Assembly: GCA_030592575.1 (NCBI GenBank)
Contig: JAUVIV010000010.1
Location: forward strand, 1-39,300
Length of the DNA stretch: 39,300 nucleotides
DNA from: a bacterium
Lineage (GTDB): Bacteria; Hydrothermota; UBA3073; JACQXS01
Direction: 5' to 3'
The notes under the pieces were generated by a model, which was given only the letters and a program-made list of their open reading frames with translations, ran no database searches and had not been told where the DNA came from. Within the stretch, counting starts at the first letter, position 1. The number at the start of each line of letters is the position of its first letter. Made by a program: the position numbers and the translations under genes. This document shows positions 7,177 through 14,225 of this stretch, one piece after another.

Positions 7177-8400
7177 ATGGAGAATTGGCTTTATTGTGGG
7201 GATAATATTGAGGTTTTGGAAAAGGAAATTGAGAAGGAGAGCGTAGATTTAATCTATATTGACCCTCCTTTCTTTTCTAATAGGCATTATGAGGTAATCT
7301 GGAAAGATGAGGCAGAAATAAGAAGCTTTGAGGATAGGTGGGAAGGTGGAATAGAGAATTATATTGCTTGGATGAGACCAAGAATTGAAGCTATGTATAA
7401 AGTATTAAAGCCTACTGGTTCTTTTTATCTTCATTGCGATTGGCACGCTAATGCTCATTTAAGAATTATGATGGATGAGATATTTGGAAGAAATAACTTT
7501 AGAAATGAAATAATCTGGTGGTACTTATGGGGAGGAAGAGCTAAAAAACAATGGAGTAGAAAACACGATTACATTCTTTTTTATAGCAAATCGGATAAAT
7601 GGACATTCAATTATTTAGAAGTTTTAGAAGGACATCATTTAATTAGCGAGAGTGCCAAAAGTAGAGTTAAATATAAAGGAGCACTGGTTCACCACAGAGA
7701 AGGACAAAATTCGGAAATCCCTAAAGATAAAGTTTTACCCTCTGATACTTGGTATATTCCTGTTATAAATGCAATGGCTAAAGAGCGACTCGGCTATCCT
7801 ACACAGAAACCAGAATTTCTTTTAGAAAGGATTATTAAGGCATCGTCAAATAAAGGGGATGTGGTTTTGGATGCTTTTTGTGGATGCGGAACTGCAATGG
7901 CGGTAGCACATCGGCTCAAGAGAAAATGGCTCGGCATAGATATATCTCCAACCGCTGTAAAATTGGTAGAAAAAAGATTAAGAAAATCAGGTGCTGTAAA
8001 AGATGAGCATTATAAAACAACAGGATTACCCACTACTGAAAAGGATTTAAGGAAATTAAAGCCGTTTGAATTTCAGAATTGGGTTATGGATGAAATGGGA
8101 GCAACTGTCAGCAGACGGAAATCAGGAGATATGGGGATAGATGGGCATTTAAGTAAAACCCTTTGGCACGAAAGAGCAGGTATTCAAGTTAAGCAATCTG
8201 ATAAAATAGGTAGGAATGTGGTAGATAATTTTGAGACAGCCCTGAGAAGAGATAACTACAAGCAGGGTTATATAATAGCATTTAGTTTTGGAAAAGGTGC
8301 AAATGAGGAAGTAGCAAGATTGAAAAATAAAGGGGAATTGGAGATAAAGCTTATACCCGTGCAGGAGTTGTTAGATAAAAAGAAAACATTGCTTAAATGA
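7177..8400 (+). CDS. DNA methyltransferase fused to Mrr-like nuclease domain
   Basis: A single-chain restriction-modification candidate of 407 residues. The first ~275 residues are an amino-methyltransferase with the catalytic motif DPPF at 29-32 placed before the AdoMet-binding motif FCGCGT at 234-239, the beta-class order. The D in DPPF makes N6-adenine the likelier target. Residues ~285-395 look like an Mrr-type PD-(D/E)xK nuclease: KPFEFQNWVMDEMG, then GDMGID with D322, then IQVKQ with Q337 and K339, then YIIAFSF. A GTG at 7171 opens the frame, but the ATG at 7177 is preferred because AAGGGGTG sits just before it. The gene is followed by a SIR2-like gene, and a deletion relic of this same gene lies at 9658. 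Target sequence is unknown. Confidence 0.85.
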   Translation: MENWLYCGDNIEVLEKEIEKESVDLIYIDPPFFSNRHYEVIWKDEAEIRSFEDRWEGGIENYIAWMRPRIEAMYKVLKPTGSFYLHCDWHANAHLRIMMDEIFGRNNFRNEIIWWYLWGGRAKKQWSRKHDYILFYSKSDKWTFNYLEVLEGHHLISESAKSRVKYKGALVHHREGQNSEIPKDKVLPSDTWYIPVINAMAKERLGYPTQKPEFLLERIIKASSNKGDVVLDAFCGCGTAMAVAHRLKRKWLGIDISPTAVKLVEKRLRKSGAVKDEHYKTTGLPTTEKDLRKLKPFEFQNWVMDEMGATVSRRKSGDMGIDGHLSKTLWHERAGIQVKQSDKIGRNVVDNFETALRRDNYKQGYIIAFSFGKGANEEVARLKNKGELEIKLIPVQELLDKKKTLLK

Positions 8401-8447
8401 GTTTTTTGACAGGGATTGAAAGAGAATTTAAGAGAAAAAAGTTTTTT

Positions 8448-8474
8448 TTGACATTTTGAAAACCAAGGTATAAT
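8448..8474 (+). promoter_or_regulatory. Promoter of the SIR2-like gene
   Basis: TTGACA at 8448-8453 and a consensus TATAAT at 8469-8474 with a short 15-base spacer. An ATG-AGC-TGA mini-frame (8483-8491) begins 8 bases after the -10 box, and the SIR2 ATG follows at 8498. The SIR2-like gene therefore seems to have its own promoter, separate from the methyltransferase gene. Confidence 0.6.
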
Positions 8475-8497
8475 TTTTTAAAATGAGCTGAATTAAA

Positions 8498-9601
8498 ATG
8501 CGTATTGACAAGAATGTTTATATATTAGGAGCCGGCTTTTCAAAAGCGGCAAAGCTACCTTTAATAAATGAATTTTTTCAAACATCCAGAGAAATCTATG
8601 ATAATCCTGACTCTAAGTTAGAAGAATACATTGAAAAAGATTTTAAGAAGGTTTTAGATTTTAGAGAAGAAATGTCTAAATCTCGGGATAAAGTTAAGAT
8701 GGATTTAGACAATATTGAACATCTATTTAGTTTAGCAGATATTGCGAATATTGAAAACGAAAAAACGAGGAAAGAACTTGAAGTAGCGATCAAAAGAATG
8801 ATAATAAAAACATTGCAACATTCTCAGGTTTTTCCTTCTCGCTGCTCTATTTCAGTTTTGCTTAATTCTTTTTCCTATGAAAAAAAACAAGCACATATTG
8901 CTAAAGTAGAAGAACTTAACAAAGATGCAAAAGGACTCACAAATTGCTACGATCTGTTCGCAATGATGACTTCTGGAAAATTTGAAGAACACCCGGAGCA
9001 GAAAGAAGATATAATAATATCATTTAACTACGATCTTGTGATGGAAAAATATTACAAGGATATCGGTATTTATCCTGATTATACAATAGAGAGTAACTCT
9101 AAAGATGAACGGCATAAAGAGGGGCTTGAAAAAGGACCAAAAATTCTTAAACTACATGGTTCATCCAACTGGGGTATGATGGATGGTAAATTGCATATAT
9201 TTGATAGTAGTGAAGCCATATTGGAGAACAAAGATATTAATCCCGTTATTATTCCTCCAACTTGGAAAAAGGGATTTTTGCTATCTTGCATTGAGGAAAT
9301 TTGGGGCTCTGCATTAAAACATCTTTCAGAGGCTAGTCGAATATATATAATTGGATATTCGCTTCCTCAAACGGACCTATTTTTCAAATATCTTATTACA
9401 GCTGCTTTGGCAAGGAATGATAGACTGTATAAATTGTGGATTATTAACCCAAATATAACACCTGAAAGCTATAATCGGTTATTTGACACGATATTTATAG
9501 AAAGAAAATTTCAAAATATTTCGGTAAGTTTTAAAGAAATGATACTTCGAGACATATCCAATACCTCGAAGCTTTTCAATAGATTTGATAAGTTATCGTA
9601 G
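8498..9601 (+). CDS. SIR2-like domain protein (putative defence NADase)
   Basis: A 367-residue protein of the SIR2-like Rossmann group that is common in anti-phage systems, where such domains usually destroy NAD+ on infection. Visible motifs, in order: GAGFS at 11-15 (nucleotide-binding loop), SFNYD at 175-179, LHGSSNW at 219-225, and GYSLPQTD at 286-293. Residues ~30-150 are a helical insert, and there is no obvious partner domain beyond ~340. It lies between the methyltransferase-nuclease gene and that gene's deletion relic. It differs from true sirtuin deacetylases, which carry zinc-binding cysteines not seen here. Function as an NADase is inferred from family knowledge. Confidence 0.82.
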   Translation: MRIDKNVYILGAGFSKAAKLPLINEFFQTSREIYDNPDSKLEEYIEKDFKKVLDFREEMSKSRDKVKMDLDNIEHLFSLADIANIENEKTRKELEVAIKRMIIKTLQHSQVFPSRCSISVLLNSFSYEKKQAHIAKVEELNKDAKGLTNCYDLFAMMTSGKFEEHPEQKEDIIISFNYDLVMEKYYKDIGIYPDYTIESNSKDERHKEGLEKGPKILKLHGSSNWGMMDGKLHIFDSSEAILENKDINPVIIPPTWKKGFLLSCIEEIWGSALKHLSEASRIYIIGYSLPQTDLFFKYLITAALARNDRLYKLWIINPNITPESYNRLFDTIFIERKFQNISVSFKEMILRDISNTSKLFNRFDKLS

Positions 9602-9657
9602 TAAATAAGGATTATTTTGAGGAGTTTCATAGTAGTATGATAGAAAAAAAGGTAGAA

Positions 9658-9750
9658 ATGGAGAATTGGCTGTATTGTGGGGATAATTTGGAGATAAAGC
9701 TTATAACTGTGCAGGAGTTGTTGGATAAAAAGAAAACATTGCTTAAATGA
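9658..9750 (+). pseudogene. Mini-ORF relic: ends of the methyltransferase-nuclease gene joined in frame
   Basis: A 30-codon frame, ATG to TGA, that joins the first 10 codons of the gene at 7177 (MENWLYCGDN) directly to its last 20 codons (LEIKLITVQELL...). Only one residue of the tail differs (Thr for Pro) along with a few silent changes. The junction falls where both parent sequences have GGGGA followed by AAT/ATTG, so a deletion across this short direct repeat explains it. A purine-rich site (AAAAAAAGGT) precedes the ATG. It is either a deletion relic of a second copy or a surviving small ORF. The match to both ends of the parent gene is unambiguous. Confidence 0.9.
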
Positions 9751-9790
9751 GTTATATAAATGATTTAGATAGGTCTGTGAATTATTCTCA

Positions 9791-9920
9791 GATGTTCGAG
9801 AGCTTTTCATGGATATTAATTTTGGAGTGCAGTAGCTTGCTACTGCATTGGGCAAAAGCAAGCTTTTGCACTCCCAAAGCATTGATGTCCGAGAACATTT
9901 GGTGGATATTAATTTTGGAG
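9791..9920. repeat. 37-base direct repeat pair
   Basis: Two copies, 9791-9827 and 9884-9920, share GATGT(T/C)CGAGA at the left end and GGATATTAATTTTGGAG at the right end. Each copy runs straight into a different compound hairpin element, which suggests a duplicated host stretch or the shared end of two repeat elements. Confidence 0.8.
9821..9879. repeat. Compound hairpin element A
   Basis: Outer arms TTTGGAGTGC (9821-9830) and GCACTCCCAAAG (9868-9879) enclose two complete palindromes side by side: GCAGTAGC-TT-GCTACTGC at 9829-9846 and GCAAAAGC-AA-GCTTTTGC at 9852-9869. The element can fold into a cruciform or clover shape and is REP- or MITE-like. It encodes nothing. Confidence 0.85.
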
Positions 9921-10007
9921 GGTAGTAGGAGCAGGTTTGACTTGCGATTGTTAATATCGCAATTGGAAATTGCTCCTACGAATGAGAGCAAGGGCTCTTA
10001 TCTACCC
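9920..10007. repeat. Compound hairpin element B
   Basis: Nested inverted arms: GGGTAG (9920-9925) with CTACCC (10002-10007); GTAGGAGCA (9925-9933) with TGCTCCTAC (9971-9979); and inside these TGCGAT (9943-9948) with ATCGCA (9956-9961). A side hairpin, GAGAGC with GCTCTT, lies at 9985-10000. It is unrelated in sequence to element A but built in the same way. Confidence 0.8.
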
Positions 10008-10019
10008 ATATTATTTTTT

Positions 10020-10068
10020 CTACCGCACTTTAGTGCAGGGTAAGAAACTCTCAACTAAAGTTGGGTAG
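10020..10068. repeat. CTACC/GGTAG hairpin repeat, copy 1
   Basis: Begins CTACC-GCACT-TT-AGTGC and ends CAACT-AA-AGTTG-GGTAG, so each arm is itself a small palindrome around CTTTAG or CTAAAG and the two arms are inverted to each other. A second copy with the same ends lies at 15953-16024. It ends 14 bases before the radA start codon and may form part of the radA leader. Confidence 0.85.
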
Positions 10069-10082
10069 AAGATTTTCACATA

Positions 10083-11459
10083 ATGGCTAAACAGCAAAGA
10101 AAATATGTTTGCAGAGAATGTGGTTATTCATCACCTCAATGGCTTGGTAAGTGTCCAAATTGCAATGCTTGGGATACATTCGTAGAAGAGATAAGCAAAA
10201 CGACAACAGGTTTAAAACCTGCCTCTGTAAAAATTCCTTCCAAATCTCTTTCAGATATTAAAATTTCTCCTACTATCAGGATGCATACTGAAATACAGGA
10301 ATTTGACAGAGTTCTCGGAGGTGGTGTAGTTGAGGGCTCATTAATACTTGTGGGTGGAGAGCCGGGGATAGGTAAATCCACATTGCTTCTTCAAGCGGTT
10401 CATCAACTTGGGAAAATTGGTAAGAAAGTTCTTTATGTTTCAGGCGAGGAATCACCTGCTCAAATTAAATTAAGAGCTCGCCGATTCGGTATGGAAAGCA
10501 ACAATATTTATATATTAGCTCAAACAGATATAGATGAGATTATAACTGAAATAGAAGCTCTTTCTCCTGATATAGTTGTAGTAGATTCAATTCAAACAGT
10601 TTATCATCCGGAAATTCCTGCTGTTCCGGGAAGCATAACGCAAGTGAGAGAATGTGCTTTAAGGTTTATGCGTGTTGCGAAATCAAATCAAATGGTAATA
10701 TTCTTGATAGGACATGTAACAAAAGAAGGTTCAATTGCGGGACCACGAACACTGGAGCATTTGGTAGATACGGTGCTTTATCTCGAAGGTGATAAGAATT
10801 ATCTTTATCGTCTTTTAAGGGCGTCTAAAAATAGATTTGGCTCAACTCAGGAGATTGGGATTTTCGAGATGAAAGAAAAAGGGATGGAAGAGGTGAAGGA
10901 CCCGTCTTTTATGTTCTTGGGAGAAAGAGAAGAAGCTTTGCCCGGAAATGTAGTTACTTGTGCAATGGAAGGGTCTCGCTCATTTTTAGTTGAAATACAG
11001 GCGCTTCTTGCTCATAGTTTTTATAAAATACCTCAAAGAGTATCTGCCGGAATAAATTATAAAAGACTTGCTATGCTTTTAGCTGTGATAGAACGCAGAG
11101 TTGGAATAAGAGTAAGTGAAAAAGATGTGTTTATTAATGTAGTCGGAGGGCTTCAGATAGAAGAAACATCTGCTGATTTAGCTATAATTCTGGCTATAAT
11201 CTCAGGGATAAAAAATACTCCAATTTCTCCCAAGACAGTAATCTTAGGAGAAGTAGGGCTTGGTGGGGAAGTGAGACCTATAGCGTTAATAGAGAAAAGA
11301 GTGAAAGAAGTAAGCAGGCTTGGATTCAATGAGTGTATCGTTCCATCAAAATGTAGTAGAGGCACGATGCATCGTGCCCCTACAAATATGAAGATTACAA
11401 AAGTTCGCAATGTACGAGAGGCAATTTATGAAGTTATCAATCATCATAGTAAATTATAA
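10083..11459 (+). CDS. radA: DNA repair protein RadA (Sms)
   Basis: A RecA-related ATPase that helps process recombination intermediates. The order of parts is complete: zinc finger with C10, C13, C24 and C27; Walker A GGEPGIGKST at 91-100; the RadA-specific KNRFG motif at 249-253; and a C-terminal Lon-protease-like domain. The 458 residues fit the family. Near the C-terminus, residues ~425-434 (CSRGTMHRAPT) are encoded by a 28-base near-palindrome that looks like an intergenic repeat lodged in the gene while keeping the frame. The downstream glycosyltransferase gene starts inside the last 32 bases of radA. Confidence 0.96.
   Translation: MAKQQRKYVCRECGYSSPQWLGKCPNCNAWDTFVEEISKTTTGLKPASVKIPSKSLSDIKISPTIRMHTEIQEFDRVLGGGVVEGSLILVGGEPGIGKSTLLLQAVHQLGKIGKKVLYVSGEESPAQIKLRARRFGMESNNIYILAQTDIDEIITEIEALSPDIVVVDSIQTVYHPEIPAVPGSITQVRECALRFMRVAKSNQMVIFLIGHVTKEGSIAGPRTLEHLVDTVLYLEGDKNYLYRLLRASKNRFGSTQEIGIFEMKEKGMEEVKDPSFMFLGEREEALPGNVVTCAMEGSRSFLVEIQALLAHSFYKIPQRVSAGINYKRLAMLLAVIERRVGIRVSEKDVFINVVGGLQIEETSADLAIILAIISGIKNTPISPKTVILGEVGLGGEVRPIALIEKRVKEVSRLGFNECIVPSKCSRGTMHRAPTNMKITKVRNVREAIYEVINHHSKL
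11356..11383. repeat. 28-base palindromic repeat inside radA
   Basis: GTAGAGGCACGATG joined to CATCGTGCCCCTAC. The inner 18 bases (GGCACGATGCATCGTGCC) are perfectly palindromic and the full 28 bases have one mismatched pair. Similar GTAGGGGCACG palindromes are common intergenic repeats in many bacteria. Here it encodes about nine residues of RadA. Confidence 0.85.
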
Positions 11460-12324
11460 TACTAAAAAATTTCTGGAGCACGGGTTGGATTCCATTTATT
11501 CGTCTCCTCCAAAATTTGATTTTGAAATAATAGTAGTTGATAATGCGAGTAAAGATGGATGTAAGAAATTAATCAGAAGAAAATTTCCTAAAATAAGGTT
11601 TATTCAAAATACAGTTAATGTTGGATTTGCAAGGGCTAACAATCAAGCTGTAGCAAGATCAAAAGGCGAATATGTTCTTTTCCTGAATCCTGATGCTTTT
11701 CCTGTGCCGGGAGCATTAGATAAAATAGTAAAATTCATTGAAGAAAATCCATACGTTGGATGCGTTGGAGGAAAATTGCTTTATCCCGATGATAGTTTGC
11801 AGCTTTCTTGTAGGAGTTTCCCGACATATATATCAGTATTTTTTGGAAGGCAGTCATTGTTTAGGAAGTTTTTCCCCGGAAACCCATTTTCTAAGGGTTT
11901 CTTATTAACAGACCTTGATTATAATCGTACGCAGAAAGTTGATTGGATAATCGGAGCTTGTATGCTTACAAGACGCAAGGTGTTAGAGCAATTTGGATAT
12001 TTCAGTGAAGATTTTTTCCTCTTTGTTGAGGACTTGGATTTTTGCTATAGATTGAAGAAAATGGGACTTGATATTTATTACTTTCCTGAGGCGGTTTTTT
12101 ATCATTATCATGGAGTGAGTACCAGAAAATACTGGTTTAAGTCAACAGTATATCATAATCTTGGGATGTATAAATTCTTTAATGAGCATTACAAATTAAA
12201 TCTTTTTCTAAAACCTATTGCTGCAATGGGGTTGTTACTTAGGATATTTTTTATTATTACTTTTCATAGTGTTAGAAGTAAAAAACCAAAATATTCGTTG
12301 ACCAAAGGAAAACTTAAAGATTAA
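11428..12324 (+). CDS. Glycosyltransferase family 2 (rhamnosyltransferase-like)
   Basis: Adds a sugar from a nucleotide donor to a growing cell-surface polysaccharide. The GT-A fold starts at once (MKLSIIIVNYN), with the donor-site motif VVDNAS, the DxD-type LNPDA, and the late motif EDLDFCYRLKKMG typical of the WbbL-like branch. A hydrophobic helix near the C-terminus (AAMGLLLRIFFIITF) may attach it to the membrane. Start 11428 gives the canonical N-terminus; the frame is open upstream to an ATG at 11410, but that adds residues not seen in the family. It overlaps radA by 32 bases and its 3' end overlaps the convergent leuD by 11 bases. The substrate is unknown. Confidence 0.88.
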   Translation: MKLSIIIVNYNTKKFLEHGLDSIYSSPPKFDFEIIVVDNASKDGCKKLIRRKFPKIRFIQNTVNVGFARANNQAVARSKGEYVLFLNPDAFPVPGALDKIVKFIEENPYVGCVGGKLLYPDDSLQLSCRSFPTYISVFFGRQSLFRKFFPGNPFSKGFLLTDLDYNRTQKVDWIIGACMLTRRKVLEQFGYFSEDFFLFVEDLDFCYRLKKMGLDIYYFPEAVFYHYHGVSTRKYWFKSTVYHNLGMYKFFNEHYKLNLFLKPIAAMGLLLRIFFIITFHSVRSKKPKYSLTKGKLKD

Positions 12325-12811
12325 CGAGATTCTTTTTAATATGTGGGATTAATCCTCCCTCTTCAATGATTTCAAGAATGAATTTGGGAAGAGGAGTTAC
12401 CTTGATTTCGGTATCTTTTAATTTTATTAGTCCTTCTGCAAAATCTACTTCAATAAAATCAAAATTACCTTGTTCTACTTTCTTCGATATTCCGGGGGCA
12501 ATGAGAATTGGTAGTCCTAAATTGATTGCGTTGCGATAATAAATTCTTGCGAATGATTCGGCAATAATTCCACCGATTCCAAGATGTTTGAGGCAGGCAA
12601 CTGCTTGTTCTCTTGATGAGCCACATCCAAAATATCTACCTGCAACAATAATATCTCCTTTTTGTATTTCTTTTACGAACTCAGGCATCACTCCTTCAAA
12701 TGAATGACTTGCCATTTCTTTCGGATCACCTGTGATTTTAAGCCATCGTCCGGGATAAATTACATCCGTATTTATATTATCTCCAAACTTCCAAATTTTT
12801 CCTTTAATCAT
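12314..12811 (-). CDS. leuD: 3-isopropylmalate dehydratase, small subunit
   Basis: The swivel-domain subunit that with LeuC isomerises 2-isopropylmalate to 3-isopropylmalate in leucine synthesis. The 165-residue protein carries the family motif GRYFGCGSSREQA and IIAESFARIYYRNAINLGLP. It is the short form typical of the LeuC2/LeuD2 branch found in archaea and many anaerobes, a branch that also includes homoaconitase-type enzymes, so the exact substrate is not certain. Its start overlaps the leuC stop by four bases (ATGA), implying coupled translation. Confidence 0.88.
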   Translation of the reverse strand: MIKGKIWKFGDNINTDVIYPGRWLKITGDPKEMASHSFEGVMPEFVKEIQKGDIIVAGRYFGCGSSREQAVACLKHLGIGGIIAESFARIYYRNAINLGLPILIAPGISKKVEQGNFDFIEVDFAEGLIKLKDTEIKVTPLPKFILEIIEEGGLIPHIKKNLVNL

Positions 12812-14052
12812 AGTTCTGTTATTTCTCCTGTAATTGCCGATGTAGATACAACGGCAGGTGATGCAAGATAAACAAAGGATTCAGAGCTTCCCATTCTTCC
12901 TTGAAAATTACGGTTAGTGGTGCTTACGCATACTTCTCCTGCTCCAAGAATTCCTTGATGAGCGCCGAGACAAGGACCACATCCGGGATTAAGAACCAAA
13001 GCTCCTGCTTTTATAAATGTTTCTAAATAGCCATTCTGCATTGCCTTTAAATAAATTTCCCACGATGCAGGGATGACAAGCATTCTTACTCCTTTTGCTA
13101 TTTTCTTGCCGTTAAGTATTTTTGCCGCTACCTCCAGATCTTCAAGTCTTCCATTCGTGCAGCTACCAAGTAAAGCTTGATTTATTTTTACTCCTTTAAC
13201 TTCAGATACAGGTTTAACATTATCAACCGAATGTGGACAGGCAACTTGCGGCTCAAGAGAAGTAACATCAAACTCTAAAACTTTTTCGTAATTAGCATTT
13301 GGGTTGCTGGTGTAATTAAATGTGCTTGATATTTCTTTTGATTTCCGATTAACGTATTCAATGGTTTTTTCGTCAACTTCAACGAAAGCTACTTTTGCAC
13401 CCATTTCCATTGATAGATTCGAGAGAACCATTCGCGATGCAATACTCATATCTTTTATGGTGGGACCGGAAAACTCAACCGATTTATAATCAGCTCCGTC
13501 AGCTCCAAGCTTGCCAATTATATGAAGAATAATGTCTTTTGCAGATACTCCGGGTTTGAATTTACCGTGCACTTCTATTTTTATTGTGGTTGGGACCTTA
13601 AACCATATTTCTCCGGTAGTCCACACGCCTGCCATTTCAGTTGCTCCAATACCTGTTGAAAAAGTTCCAAATGCTCCATGTGTTGTGGTGTGAGAATCTG
13701 TTCCAACAAGAACTTCGCCAGGTCTTGTATGTCCTTTCTCGGGAAGAACCTGATGGCAAATTCCTGCTTGCATATCGTAGAAATGTTTTATCCCTTGCTC
13801 CTTTACAAATTCTCTAATCCGCTTATGGGTCTCTGCTGTTTTTTCGCATTCAGCAGGAACTCTGTGGTCAAACAGGAGAACGATTTTATCAGGATTCCAA
13901 ACTTTTGGAACTCCAATTTGCCTGAATGCCCGTAGTACAACATCTGCATTTTCATGAGACATAGCTACATCTACCTTTGCCATTACAATTTCGCCAGGGG
14001 TTACTTCTTTTTTGCCGGAAGCTCTTGCAAGAATTTTTTCAGCTAAGGTCAT
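12808..14052 (-). CDS. leuC: 3-isopropylmalate dehydratase, large subunit
   Basis: The catalytic, 4Fe-4S-containing subunit, 414 residues. It has the family motif GTDSHTTTHGAFGTF, a first cluster cysteine in LGSCTNGR, and the last two in NPGCGPCLG. The length and motifs match the LeuC2 (homoaconitase-like) branch. It is first in a two-gene unit with leuD. No other leucine-pathway gene is in the window. The ATG lies 8 bases after a plausible -10 box, so the message is probably leaderless. Confidence 0.9.
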   Translation of the reverse strand: MTLAEKILARASGKKEVTPGEIVMAKVDVAMSHENADVVLRAFRQIGVPKVWNPDKIVLLFDHRVPAECEKTAETHKRIREFVKEQGIKHFYDMQAGICHQVLPEKGHTRPGEVLVGTDSHTTTHGAFGTFSTGIGATEMAGVWTTGEIWFKVPTTIKIEVHGKFKPGVSAKDIILHIIGKLGADGADYKSVEFSGPTIKDMSIASRMVLSNLSMEMGAKVAFVEVDEKTIEYVNRKSKEISSTFNYTSNPNANYEKVLEFDVTSLEPQVACPHSVDNVKPVSEVKGVKINQALLGSCTNGRLEDLEVAAKILNGKKIAKGVRMLVIPASWEIYLKAMQNGYLETFIKAGALVLNPGCGPCLGAHQGILGAGEVCVSTTNRNFQGRMGSSESFVYLASPAVVSTSAITGEITEL

Positions 14053-14060
14053 TTGAAAGA

Positions 14061-14088
14061 AGTTTATTTTAAAAATTAGTTATGTCAA
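14061..14088 (-). promoter_or_regulatory. Promoter of leuC-leuD, probably leaderless
   Basis: On the minus strand, TTGACA (14088-14083), a 16-base spacer and TAAACT (14066-14061). The leuC ATG (14052) follows after 8 bases with no Shine-Dalgarno site between. Confidence 0.55.
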
Positions 14089-14189
14089 TTTTATTTTTTT
14101 GAGAATGTCGTAATAGATGAAAAATATTGCAATATAGAAGAATTATATAAAAATTTTGAAATGAATATTAAAAAGTGAATGAAAAAAAC

Positions 14190-14218
14190 TTGACATTTTG
14201 GAAATAACGGAAAGAATT
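14190..14218 (+). promoter_or_regulatory. Promoter of the acyl-CoA mutase gene, probably leaderless
   Basis: TTGACA at 14190-14195, a 17-base spacer and a weak -10 (AGAATT, 14213-14218). The ATG at 14226 is 7 bases on. The -35 is perfect but the -10 is poor, so confidence is moderate. The spacing argues against the in-frame TTG at 14217 as the start. Confidence 0.45.
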
Positions 14219-14225
14219 GAAAACG

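Noticed and set aside
8498-9601. True sirtuin protein deacetylase
   Set aside because: The zinc-binding cysteines and the sirtuin catalytic HG motif context are absent, and FNYD plus LHGS point to the defence-type SIR2-like group.
9747-10043. Plus-strand 98-codon frame (and minus-strand frames of 67 and 123 codons) over the repeat cluster
   Set aside because: These run through compound hairpin repeats and have no coding signature. Their residues are explained by the palindromes.
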